Source: JADGQM01 sp964505935 (lineage in GTDB: Bacteria > Desulfobacterota > Syntrophobacteria > Syntrophobacterales > Syntrophobacteraceae). Taken from it: 25,828 bases of DNA. A model generated the notes under the pieces. The model did not search any database and had not been told where the DNA came from. It worked only from the letters and a program-made list of their open reading frames with translations. Made by a program: the position numbers and the translations under genes. The DNA is taken from positions 1 to 25,828 of the forward strand of contig CAZDKX010000030.1 in assembly GCA_964505935.1 (NCBI GenBank), in the 5' to 3' direction. Each line of letters starts with the position of its first letter. Position 1 is the first letter of the stretch. This document shows positions 16,435 through 23,757 of this stretch, piece after piece.

Positions 16435-16505
16435 AGTGCAAGAGAAACCAACTCTTTCCTCCTCAAAAGCTAATCGGTCCTAGCCCCGCCGGTTAGCTTT
16501 TTTTT
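16435..16505 (+). ncRNA. Candidate small RNA (about 70 nt)
   Basis: From the predicted sigma-54 start the RNA would contain three parts. First is a short hairpin (AAGAG, AAACCAA loop, CTCTT; about 16440-16456). Second is an unpaired C/U-rich stretch (TCCTCCTC, about 16457-16464). Third is the terminator hairpin with its T-run (16465-16505). That is the usual layout of a trans-acting bacterial small RNA, and the C/U stretch is complementary to GAGGAGG-type ribosome binding sites. No ORF fits. Alternatives are that the terminator merely ends the glycosyltransferase operon or acts as an attenuator before the flavoprotein gene. Confidence 0.45.
16465..16505 (+). terminator. Rho-independent terminator
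   Basis: AAAAGCTAATCGG pairs with CCGGTTAGCTTTT (one wobble pair) around a loop of about ten bases, and the arm runs into eight T. It is the clearest plus-strand terminator in the window. It could end the GT2-GT4 transcript, the candidate small RNA, or both. Confidence 0.88.
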
Positions 16506-16583
16506 ATGCGGCAGTCTGTGGTGGGGTCGAGAGGGTTCATTTCCTGACAATTTCCCGATGAGAGAGAGGCGAGGTCCCGGCAC

Positions 16584-17468
16584 ATGGCCAAGAAGCTTTT
16601 GGGACTGGTATGTTCCCCAAGGAAGTACGGCAACTCGGAGCTTTTCATCAAGGAACTGTATCGGCAGCTCCCCGGTTCCTGGGAACTGAGTCTCATAAGG
16701 CTCCCGGAATTGGACATTCGGCCCTGTAAAGCCTGTTACCAATGCCTTTTCGGAAATACGCACTGTTCTCAGCATGACGATTTTGGCCTGGCACTGGAGG
16801 CCCTTGCGGCTGCCGACGCCTATGCGGTGGCTGCTCCGACCTATTTTCTGGGACCAAACGCCAGTCTCAAACGCTTTCTGGACCGGGGCCTGGCTTTTTA
16901 TGCAGAAATCGAGCGACTCTGGGGCAAACCGGCGGTAGGGGTGGCCATTGCCGGCATCGAAGGGATGGAAGGGTACGCCAGGCTCGCGGTAGAAAGTTTT
17001 ATCCGGCTGGCTTTCGGGGAGCTGAGAGGTGCCGAGGTCCTCTACGGCGCCCTTCCCGGCGACATTTTTCTAGACGATCGGGGAAGGGCCGTCGTCGAGC
17101 GCCTGGCAAGGGCCCTGGCAGAGGGCAAAGCACCGGCTGATCCGACGAGTCCGAGGTGTCCCCTGTGTGGTGGAGACAGCTTTCGCTTCCTGGGTGATGG
17201 TCGCCTGCAGTGTTTATTGTGCAGCAACTCCGGCAACTACCAAATCACGGGCAAGAGCATCAAAATCCATATAGCCCCGGGCGAACATTCACTATTCCTG
17301 ACCCGTCAAGGTGCCGAACGTCACGCCCAATGGCTGCGAGGCATGAAGGAGAATTTTCTCGCCCGACGCAAGGAACTCAAAGCGGTAACCCAGCGCTATC
17401 TTCAGACCGGGCGTTGGATCAGGAGTAATAAAGGCGGCGCTGCCGACCAAGAGGAGCCCCCCCTTTGA
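16584..17468 (+). CDS. Iron-sulfur flavoprotein-like FMN reductase with C-terminal zinc ribbon
   Basis: This 294-residue protein has a flavodoxin-like FMN domain: LLGLVCSPRKYGNSE forms the phosphate loop and AAPTYFLGPNASLK the flavin ring loop. Between them Cys48, Cys51, Cys54 and Cys61 follow the C-x2-C-x2-C-x6-C pattern of iron-sulfur flavoproteins, which hold a [4Fe-4S] cluster and pass electrons between ferredoxin and FMN. After the flavodoxin fold comes a four-cysteine zinc-ribbon-like module (Cys192, Cys195, Cys210, Cys213) and a basic helical tail. The extra ribbon is not part of the basic family as I know it. The ATG at 16584 lacks a strong ribosome site (GAGAGAGGCGAGG upstream is the best). 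The FmdB-type gene follows after 74 bases. Confidence 0.88.
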   Translation: MAKKLLGLVCSPRKYGNSELFIKELYRQLPGSWELSLIRLPELDIRPCKACYQCLFGNTHCSQHDDFGLALEALAAADAYAVAAPTYFLGPNASLKRFLDRGLAFYAEIERLWGKPAVGVAIAGIEGMEGYARLAVESFIRLAFGELRGAEVLYGALPGDIFLDDRGRAVVERLARALAEGKAPADPTSPRCPLCGGDSFRFLGDGRLQCLLCSNSGNYQITGKSIKIHIAPGEHSLFLTRQGAERHAQWLRGMKENFLARRKELKAVTQRYLQTGRWIRSNKGGAADQEEPPL

Positions 17469-17542
17469 CAGGCGAGGCGCGTTTGGTTACAAACTGCGTG
17501 AACTCATGGAGAAACGCAGATACCACGAACAAAGGAGAAGCA

Positions 17543-17791
17543 ATGCCCATCTATGAATTTCGCTGCACCCGGTGTGGAAGTATCCAGGAATTCCTGGTGA
17601 CCAGCTCGACAGAGCCGATTCAGATGAACTGCAAGGAATGTCAGAGCGATGAACTCGAACGGGTCCTCAGCCGGGTCAGTTATGCCATGGGGGCTTCGAG
17701 CGGGGATACGGCCTCACCGCGGGTGACCACCAAAAGCTGTGGGCCGGCCAACAGTTGCTCAACGATCGAGCTTCCCGGCCATTCCAGATAG
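17543..17791 (+). CDS. FmdB-family zinc-ribbon protein
   Basis: This 82-residue protein starts with MPIYEFRCTRCG and has a second pair CKEC, the single-zinc-ribbon pattern of the FmdB regulatory-protein family. A low-complexity tail with CGPANSC follows. FmdB was first described next to formamidase genes as a putative regulator; the function of most members is unknown. The frame is open further upstream to 17465, but the family start MPIYE at 17543 has AAAGGAGAAG just upstream. It is convergent with ftsY, whose stop is 46 bases away. Confidence 0.88.
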   Translation: MPIYEFRCTRCGSIQEFLVTSSTEPIQMNCKECQSDELERVLSRVSYAMGASSGDTASPRVTTKSCGPANSCSTIELPGHSR

Positions 17792-17837
17792 CCCACCGAG
17801 CTTCGCGCCGGTTCAGGCGGACCCATGCCGCTGCACA

Positions 17838-18724
17838 TTAGAAGAGAGCCCGGGCGAATTCTTCAGGATCGAAGGGCCGCAAATCCTCGAGGGTTTCGCC
17901 AATGCCGATATAGCGCACCGGCAGTTTCAGTTCATCACAGATGGCCGCTACGATTCCGCCTTTGGCGGTTCCGTCCAGCTTGGTCATGATGAGACCGGTC
18001 ACGCCGATACCTTCCTTGAAGAGCCGAGCCTGGGAGAGGGCGTTCTGGCCTGTCGAAGCATCAAGGACCAGCAGCACTTCATGGGGGGCTTCCGGGCTTT
18101 TCTTGGTGAGCACCCGCTGAACCTTCTTGAGCTCTTCCATGAGGTTGATTTTGGTGTGCATGCGCCCGGCGGTATCAAGGATGATCACGTCGATGTCACG
18201 CGCGACGGCTGCATCGATAGCGTCAAAAGCCACTGCCGACGGATCGGAGCCGCTCTTCTGGCGAATAATCGGCACATCCACCCGNNNNNNNNNNNNNNNN
18301 NNNNNNNNNNNNNNNNNNNNNNNNNNNNNNNNNNNNNNNNNNNNNNNNNNNNNNNNNNNNNNNNNNNNNNNNNNNNNNNNNNNNTCTTCTTCCCGAAAAC
18401 CAGACGGTCCACCCGATTACTGAGCTGTTCCCGAGTTTTCTGCAGCCGCTCGCGCAGTCTTCTGAAGAATCGCCCTTTCTCCGTGGTGACTTCCGGTGGG
18501 GAGGTTTGAGGGGCGCTTTCGAGCGCTTCCAGGTCCTCTTCCGCTTCTGTCGCAGCCGACGTCCCCAAGCTTTCAACGCCCTCCTGCCAACCCTTGTCGC
18601 TTGCGGCCGCTTCAGCTTCCGGCACCTCTTCGGGGATGAAATCAGGGATCAGCCCGTCCTTTTGCCCCAAAGGTTCGGCAGGTTCCGGCGTAGCTTTGCT
18701 CTTGCGCTTAAACCATTTGATCAT
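17838..18724 (-). CDS. ftsY: Signal recognition particle receptor FtsY (interrupted by assembly gap)
   Basis: FtsY is the membrane-associated GTPase that receives SRP-bound ribosomes and hands them to the Sec translocon. The N-terminal part (start ATG 18724, MIKWFKRKS) is an acidic, basic-tipped A domain leading to FFRRLRERLQKTREQLSNRVD. The C-terminal part holds DTAGRMHTK (G3), TKLDGTAKGG (G4) and YIGIGETLEDLRPFDPEEF. The 100-N gap (18285-18384) removes the start of the N domain and the GxxGxGKTT P-loop. Compared with E. coli FtsY, about 125 residues are missing, so the true gap should be near 380 bases. The two parts lie in different frames because the N-run length is arbitrary; this is not evidence of a frameshift. 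Confidence 0.95.
18285..18384. other. Assembly gap (100 N)
   Basis: Exactly 100 undetermined bases, a conventional scaffold placeholder, interrupt ftsY. Its true length is not given by the sequence. Confidence 0.99.
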
Positions 18725-18977
18725 GAATAATGCCTTGCCTCCTGACCCGATGCACCGCAGGGAGGTGATTGCGAGTATCGACACAGTGTTTTTGAAAAGA
18801 CTTGCCCCGGTGCCTTTCAATCCTGATCGAGCAAGCACGGTTTGCGGCCGGGGCCGTTTTGCAGCTGCCTTGCGGGCTGCGCCAGCCATCTTTTAGCAGA
18901 TCCACGGGAAAAAGACAAAAGGCGCCTGCCCGTTTGGACCAACGCCATTCATCTCAGCCGATCACACGAGACTGACC

Positions 18978-19625
18978 ATGGAAGATGACCGTAGAGCCCG
19001 TGATGAAGTGATTGCCGTATGCCGAAAGCTTGCGGAAAAGAATCTTATCGCTGCAACCGATGGCAATGTAAGCTGTCGCGCAGGCCGCGAGCGCCTGCTG
19101 GTGACTCCCAGCGGCAAGCCCAAGGGTGAGCTCGTATCTGCCGACCTCCTGCTCCTCGACGGTCAAGGGGGAGTGATTGAAGGGAGTCACAGACCTTCCA
19201 GCGAAATCCGGATGCACCTCGAAGTGTACCGTCAGCGCCCGGACGTGGCTGCGGTCGTGCACGCTCATCCGCCCATGCTGACCGCTTTCACGCTGGCAGG
19301 CATGCCCTTTCTGGCGGAAGCTCTGCCGGAAGTCTGGCTGACCTTTGGCACCGTTCCCACGGCACCCTATGCGACCCCCTCCACTGCCGAAGTCCCTGCT
19401 GCCATCGCCGCCTTCCTCCTGGATCACCAGGCTATTCTCCTCGAACGCCACGGCTCTCTCACCCTTGGAAGAACCCCGGATGAGGCTTACCTGCGCCTCG
19501 AAAAGCTGGAGCATGCGGCACACGTTCTCTTTTTCGCCAGGCTGCTCAGCCAGGCGCCACCCACACCGTTGCCGGCGGAGGCGCTGGAGAAGCTCGAAGC
19601 CCTCAGAGCTCGCTTAAAGCCCTGA
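18978..19625 (+). CDS. Class II aldolase / adducin-family protein (L-fuculose-phosphate aldolase-like)
   Basis: This 215-residue protein matches zinc-dependent class II aldolases such as L-fuculose-1-phosphate aldolase, which split sugar phosphates to dihydroxyacetone phosphate and an aldehyde. Zinc ligands and the catalytic acid are in place: Glu76 (SSEIRMH), His95 and His97 (VVHAHPPM) and His158 (LERHGSLT). The phosphate-binding region reads TDGNVSCR and TPSGKPKG. No sugar-pathway genes lie nearby, so the substrate is open; such enzymes also act in nucleoside and methylthio-sugar salvage. The gene stands alone, divergent from ftsY and convergent with the acyl-CoA synthetase. There is no strong ribosome site before ATG 18978. 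Confidence 0.9.
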   Translation: MEDDRRARDEVIAVCRKLAEKNLIAATDGNVSCRAGRERLLVTPSGKPKGELVSADLLLLDGQGGVIEGSHRPSSEIRMHLEVYRQRPDVAAVVHAHPPMLTAFTLAGMPFLAEALPEVWLTFGTVPTAPYATPSTAEVPAAIAAFLLDHQAILLERHGSLTLGRTPDEAYLRLEKLEHAAHVLFFARLLSQAPPTPLPAEALEKLEALRARLKP

Positions 19626-19828
19626 GGGCATGCCCGGAGAGTCCCACCGGCGGTGTCGGTGGGCACAGCCCACCCTTGTCCATCGTAGCGTTGATCTATC
19701 GGCAGATCCACAAAGTCCGTGGGGAAATGGTTGGAAGGGGCGAGGATGCAGCGGGAAATCGTCCTGCCCCATGGGGTGAAAACTGACGCCATCCTGCCCT
19801 GATCACTGGTTTCCCGTTTTCAGCAGCA

Positions 19829-21838
19829 TTAGGCCTTCAAAACGCGGGCGTCCACGACCACGAGCCCTTCGGGATAGGCAAGGACCGGGTTCAGATCGAT
19901 TTCCGCAATGTCCGGGTAGGCTTCGGCGATTTCAGCGAGTTTGAGAAGACCATCCGCCAGAGCGTTTTGATCGACCGCCTGTTGTCCTCGGAAACCCTTC
20001 AAGAGGGCGACCCCTTTGATGTCGTTGATCATGTTCAGGGCTTCGGTCCGATCCAGCGGCAGCAAGCGCATGGAGACATCGCGGAACAGCTCCACGGCGG
20101 TCCCGCCCAGCCCGAAGATGATGACAGGGCCGAACTGGGGGTCGCGGTTCATCCCCAGAATCACTTCCAGCCCCGGCGCCGCCATGGCACTCACCACTAC
20201 CCCGTTGATGCGCGCCGTCGGATGTTGGCTTTTGACCTTATCCATCATCAGCTCGTAGGCGGTGCGCAGGCCGTGAGGAGTCTGCAGGTTGAGTCGAACG
20301 CCGCCGCAATCGGACTTATGGAGGATATCCGGCGAGTCAATCTTCATCGAGATGGGAAAACCGATGAGGTGGGCATGGTGAACGGCTTTGCCCGGGCTGT
20401 CGGCAAAGCGGTTGACGATGCAATCGAAGCCCTGGGATTTGACGAAATTGAGGCTCTCGTAGACACTCAGCTGGCTCCGGCCAGCAGCTGAGGGATAAGT
20501 GTGTCTGGCCCGCTCGCCCTTGTTCTCGGCCGGGATGAGTTGTGCCAGGGTACGAATAGCCCGCTCGGGAGTAGGAAAGACGGGGATGCCGCAGTGGTGC
20601 ATCTTCAGCCTTTCCGAGCGTTCGACCTCTGCGCCGCCGAGGCAGACGACGAGCTCGTTGGCGCCCGGTGTGACCGCCTGTGACCCATCCACGATAGGGT
20701 CTCCATAGATGACGCAGAGCGTGTCGTAGTGGGGACGAGCCAGCTCGATGACTTCGTGAAACATGCGGGCGGTGGCATCACCGGTCAAATCGATGGGATT
20801 GGCCCGAATGGCGTGGGGGGGAATCACCCCTTCCAACTGGGCGGCGAGTTCCGCCGGGAGCGGGGTAACCTGGAGCCCCTCCTGTTCAGCAGCATCCGTC
20901 GCCAGGATAGCGGAGCCTCCGGAAGTGGTGATGAACACGATCCGGTTCCCGGCGGGAGGGGTTAGATAAGCGAAGCCTTTGGCAAAATCATAGAATTCTT
21001 CGGTCGTCTCGGCGCGGCACACCCCGTAATGGCGAAAGAGGGAGGAATAGACGGCATCGGTGCCGGCCAGCGATTTGGTGTGGGATTCGGCTGCCACCCG
21101 TCCCTTGGGAGTGCGCCCGGCCTTCAACACCACCAGGGGCTTCTTGAGTGTTTCCAGGACCTTCCGAAAGCGTTCGGCGTCTTTCACCCCTTCAATATAG
21201 GCAGCGATCACGCGGGTATTGGGATCATCCTCAAAATATTGGATCAGATCGATTTCATCCACATCCGCTCGATTCCCCAGGCCGGCAAAGCCGGAAACCC
21301 CCAGTTCTTCGAGGGAAAACCAGTCCAGCATGGCCGCACCTATGGTCCCGCTCTGGCTGATCACGGCCACGGCCCCTTTGCGCGTCAGGAGCGGCCAGGA
21401 GGCGCACAAGGGATGGTAGGGATTGTTGACTCCCTGGCAATTTGGGCCGAGAAGCCGCATACCGTATTGCGCCGCAAGGTTCGCCACGGTTTTCTGCAGG
21501 GCGGCCCCCTCCTCCCCTGCCTCACTGAATCCGCCCGAGATGATGACCGCAGCCTTCACCCCCTTCTCGCCGCAATCCTGAATGGCTTGCGGCACCAGCC
21601 GAGCGGGAATGATCAGCACGCTGAGATCAACAAGGTCCGGGATATCCTTCACGTTTCGAAAACAGGTCAGCCCCAGAATCCTTTCACTCTTCGGGTTGAT
21701 CGGATAGAGCGCGCCGGGGAATCCGCCTTCAATGAGATTCTTCAGGATTTCATGACCGTATTTTCCCGCGCTCTCCGAAGCGCCGATGACGGCAATGCTG
21801 GCTGGATGAAAAAACGCATGTAAGCCGGTGGAACCCAT
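19829..21838 (-). CDS. Acyl-CoA synthetase (ADP-forming), fused CoA-binding and ATP-grasp subunits
   Basis: This enzyme reversibly converts acyl-CoA, ADP and phosphate to the acid, CoA and ATP, giving substrate-level ATP in anaerobes. The 669 residues hold the CoA-binding domain (FFHPASIAVIGASE at 9-22), two succinyl-CoA-ligase-like domains (LLGPNCQGVNNP, VISQSGTIGAAM) with the phosphorylated histidine His253 in ESHTKSLAGTD, and a C-terminal ATP-grasp domain (MKIDSPDILHKSDCGGVRL, IFGLGGTAVEL, EIDLNPVLAYPEG). It is the single-chain alpha-beta fusion found in many bacteria. There is no GNAT domain, so it is not a Pat-type acetyltransferase. The acyl substrate (acetyl, aryl or branched) is unknown. 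It is followed upstream on the same strand by an FlK-like acyl-CoA thioesterase gene, 123 bases away. Confidence 0.92.
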   Translation of the reverse strand: MGSTGLHAFFHPASIAVIGASESAGKYGHEILKNLIEGGFPGALYPINPKSERILGLTCFRNVKDIPDLVDLSVLIIPARLVPQAIQDCGEKGVKAAVIISGGFSEAGEEGAALQKTVANLAAQYGMRLLGPNCQGVNNPYHPLCASWPLLTRKGAVAVISQSGTIGAAMLDWFSLEELGVSGFAGLGNRADVDEIDLIQYFEDDPNTRVIAAYIEGVKDAERFRKVLETLKKPLVVLKAGRTPKGRVAAESHTKSLAGTDAVYSSLFRHYGVCRAETTEEFYDFAKGFAYLTPPAGNRIVFITTSGGSAILATDAAEQEGLQVTPLPAELAAQLEGVIPPHAIRANPIDLTGDATARMFHEVIELARPHYDTLCVIYGDPIVDGSQAVTPGANELVVCLGGAEVERSERLKMHHCGIPVFPTPERAIRTLAQLIPAENKGERARHTYPSAAGRSQLSVYESLNFVKSQGFDCIVNRFADSPGKAVHHAHLIGFPISMKIDSPDILHKSDCGGVRLNLQTPHGLRTAYELMMDKVKSQHPTARINGVVVSAMAAPGLEVILGMNRDPQFGPVIIFGLGGTAVELFRDVSMRLLPLDRTEALNMINDIKGVALLKGFRGQQAVDQNALADGLLKLAEIAEAYPDIAEIDLNPVLAYPEGLVVVDARVLKA

Positions 21839-21961
21839 AGCATGGACCTCCCGCCGTGATGGTCAGACTGGATCTCAATACGGATCCCCATTATGGTTTT
21901 GACAAGCCGTTCTGTATTTTTCGAACCGGCGGCGCCGATGCGCCGGCCACGGTGAACCCTG

Positions 21962-22369
21962 TCAGGAGGCTGCTTTTTTTGCTTTTTCGGCAACCCGGGC
22001 ATTGAACTTGGCGGCCTGGATGATGAAGCGTTCGTGGTTGGCTTCGCCGATTTTTTCCACTGCATCATACGCTTCCAAACGGAATGTCAGTTTCCGCCCC
22101 TCGACCGCAACCACTTCCGTCTTGACGCGAATCTCCATGCCAAGGGGAGTCGCTGCCATGTGCTTCAGGTCCATGGCAATGCCTACCGACTGTTCACCGG
22201 GTTGCAGGTGCTTGTTGATGAGCTCGGCGGAAACCCTTTCCATCAGCCCTACCAGACAGGGGGTGGCAAAAACGTCGGGAAGGTGAGGATAGAACTTCTG
22301 GGCCGAATCTTCAGGCTGAGTCGTCACCGCCAGCTCATGGGTCATGCCAGGTTGAAACACGGAACTCAT
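21962..22369 (-). CDS. FlK-like acyl-CoA thioesterase (hot-dog fold)
   Basis: This 135-residue hot-dog protein matches the thioesterase family of fluoroacetyl-CoA thioesterase FlK. The FlK catalytic triad is matched in spacing by Thr36 (FATPCLVGLMERVS), Glu44 and His70 (DLKHMAATPLG). The phrase DAVEKIGEANHERFII corresponds to the family's C-terminal signature. The natural substrate is unknown and most family members do not act on fluoroacetate. A strong GAGGAGGG site lies just before ATG 22369. It lies directly upstream of the ADP-forming acyl-CoA synthetase on the same strand, suggesting shared acyl-CoA metabolism. Confidence 0.88.
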   Translation of the reverse strand: MSSVFQPGMTHELAVTTQPEDSAQKFYPHLPDVFATPCLVGLMERVSAELINKHLQPGEQSVGIAMDLKHMAATPLGMEIRVKTEVVAVEGRKLTFRLEAYDAVEKIGEANHERFIIQAAKFNARVAEKAKKAAS

Positions 22370-22491
22370 AATCCCTCCTCATGCAGGTTAAAGAAACCCG
22401 AAAGCGCACCATCAAAACAAAACCGGAGTGGTTGATTCAAAACTCTGCAGCACTGGCTCAAATTACCCCAACGGGCTGATGCCTCACAACC

Positions 22492-22522
22492 AAAAAAACA
22501 CTACGGCGGGGCAACGTCGCCG
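22492..22522 (-). terminator. Possible terminator overlapping the end of the DUF1285 gene
   Basis: On the minus strand CGGCG (22522-22518) and CGCCG (22508-22504) form a five-pair stem across the last codons, and TTTTTTT follows the stop at 22498-22492. The short stem makes this moderate evidence. Confidence 0.35.
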
Positions 22523-23016
22523 AATGGGTAACGTGTGCCGTTGAGCTCGATAAAAAAGCGCTGCGTAACCGGATCGAAGTCAATCCACGCGGCCAGCTGA
22601 TAATACGCCGGCCGGGAAAACCTGGCTCGATACAGACCCTTGCGGACCGTGCAGTAGGGGATGTTGTCTTTTCCCACCCTGAGCGTGGACGGATCCAGGA
22701 CCTCGGTATCAGCCAGATGTTTCAAGCGGAGGATGATCTCTTCACGATGTCCTGCGTCAAGGCGAACGCGGTCCACTCGGGTTACGATGAAGGGCGTGTC
22801 GGCCACCTCCAGGGCGCAGCGCTGCCCTCTCCAGTCAATGAAATAAGGCCCATCGGGAACCAACGACAGGTTTGCCAGAAACAGCTCGACGATATCCTCC
22901 CGGATGATTCTCTCTTTCTGATAGTACCAGTCACCCTCCTCATCCACATAGACTCCGGAAGGAGGCATGTTCTCGAGGGGTTTCCCTGTTGCCGCCAGCA
23001 GTTTTTCAGCATCCAC
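22501..23016 (-). CDS. DUF1285-family protein
   Basis: This protein of about 171 residues resembles the DUF1285 family. The N-terminal half has a GVYVDEEGDWYYQ segment followed by IIREDIVELFLANL, and ALEVADTPFIVTRVDRV follows, matching the family's pattern of a tryptophan-rich strand, a helix and a VxDxPF motif. The function of the family is unknown. Start choice: the frame is open to a TTG at 23058, which would overlap dtd by 23 bases. GTG 23016 has GGGGGGAG eight bases upstream and sits 19 bases after the dtd stop, so I prefer it. It is probably co-transcribed with dtd. Confidence 0.75.
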   Translation of the reverse strand: MDAEKLLAATGKPLENMPPSGVYVDEEGDWYYQKERIIREDIVELFLANLSLVPDGPYFIDWRGQRCALEVADTPFIVTRVDRVRLDAGHREEIILRLKHLADTEVLDPSTLRVGKDNIPYCTVRKGLYRARFSRPAYYQLAAWIDFDPVTQRFFIELNGTRYPFGDVAPP

Positions 23017-23035
23017 CTGCGCTTCTCCCCCCTCG

Positions 23036-23485
23036 CTAAAAGGTCTTCCTGGAATCAATCAGCAGCGTTACCGGGCCATCATTGACCAGATGAACCTGCA
23101 TGAGCTCTTGAAATCGGCCGGTCTCGACTACGGCAGCGGCATGACGGAGCGCTTCGACGAAAGCCTCGTACAGAGATTTGGCATGCTCCGGCAAGGCGGC
23201 GGTGGCATACGAGGGTCGTCTCCCCTTGCGGCAGTCCCCCAGAAGCGTGAACTGGGAGATGACCAGAATCCCACCCTGGACCTCGAGGGCGGATAGGTTC
23301 ATCTTGTCGTCGGCGTCCGGAAAAATACGTAGATGCAAGACCTTATCCGCTAAGGCGCGCACATCTTCAGAGGTGTCTCCCTGAGCCACGCCGACGAATA
23401 CCAGGATACCCCTGCCAATTCTGCCAACAACTGTGCCTTCGACCTGAACCGACGCTTCCAACACCCGCTGCACCACTGCCCGCAT
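23036..23485 (-). CDS. dtd: D-aminoacyl-tRNA deacylase
   Basis: This 149-residue enzyme removes D-amino acids (and glycine mischarged on tRNA-Ala) from tRNA, a proofreading step in translation. It begins with the family signature MRAVVQRVLEASV and holds SQFTL (77-81) and the Gly137-cisPro138 motif in NDGPVT, the two pieces that form the active site. Length matches the family. The DUF1285 gene follows, at a distance of 19 bases with the start I prefer. Confidence 0.97.
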   Translation of the reverse strand: MRAVVQRVLEASVQVEGTVVGRIGRGILVFVGVAQGDTSEDVRALADKVLHLRIFPDADDKMNLSALEVQGGILVISQFTLLGDCRKGRRPSYATAALPEHAKSLYEAFVEALRHAAAVVETGRFQELMQVHLVNDGPVTLLIDSRKTF

Positions 23486-23561
23486 GCCCTGCTCCTGAAC
23501 GTTTCCCCACTCGATGCTGCCAGCTTGACCGCTAATGGTTGAGGGATATAAGATGACGTTT

Positions 23562-23691
23562 AGCCTCTTGCAAAAGTCTCAAATTCCGTCACCCCGGCAT
23601 GCTTCCAGCCGGGGTCCAGGGACCTTAAAGCCTGGATTCCGGCCCAAAAACCCTGCCGGAATGACGCCCTGAGGGACTTTTGCAGGAGGCT
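23562..23691. repeat. 130-bp palindromic cloverleaf-forming repeat element (MITE-like)
   Basis: Outer arms AGCCTCTTGCAAAAGTCTC (23562-23580) and the complement of 23673-23691 match at 17 of 19 positions. Inside, CGTCA (23587-23591) pairs with TGACG (23662-23666). That stem encloses three hairpins: CCCCGGC/GCCGGGG (23592-23614), CCAGG/CCTGG (23616-23635) and ATTCCGGC/GCCGGAAT (23636-23662). The whole can fold as a cloverleaf on either strand. No coding capacity and no clear target-site duplication are visible. Sequences of this style are common in deltaproteobacterial intergenic regions. Confidence 0.75.
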
Positions 23692-23757
23692 CCGTGGTAA
23701 TTTACTTATCACCTGAGACCCGGGACCTGGTAGCTTTTTTTTCCGTTGACGGCAAAT

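Noticed and set aside
17838..18724. ftsY as a frameshifted pseudogene
   Set aside because: The frame change coincides with the 100-N placeholder, so it says nothing about the real reading frame; all conserved motifs outside the gap are intact.
19643..19663. CCCACCG/CGGTGGG hairpin between the convergent aldolase and acyl-CoA synthetase genes as a terminator
   Set aside because: A real seven-pair stem, but neither strand has a T-run after it.
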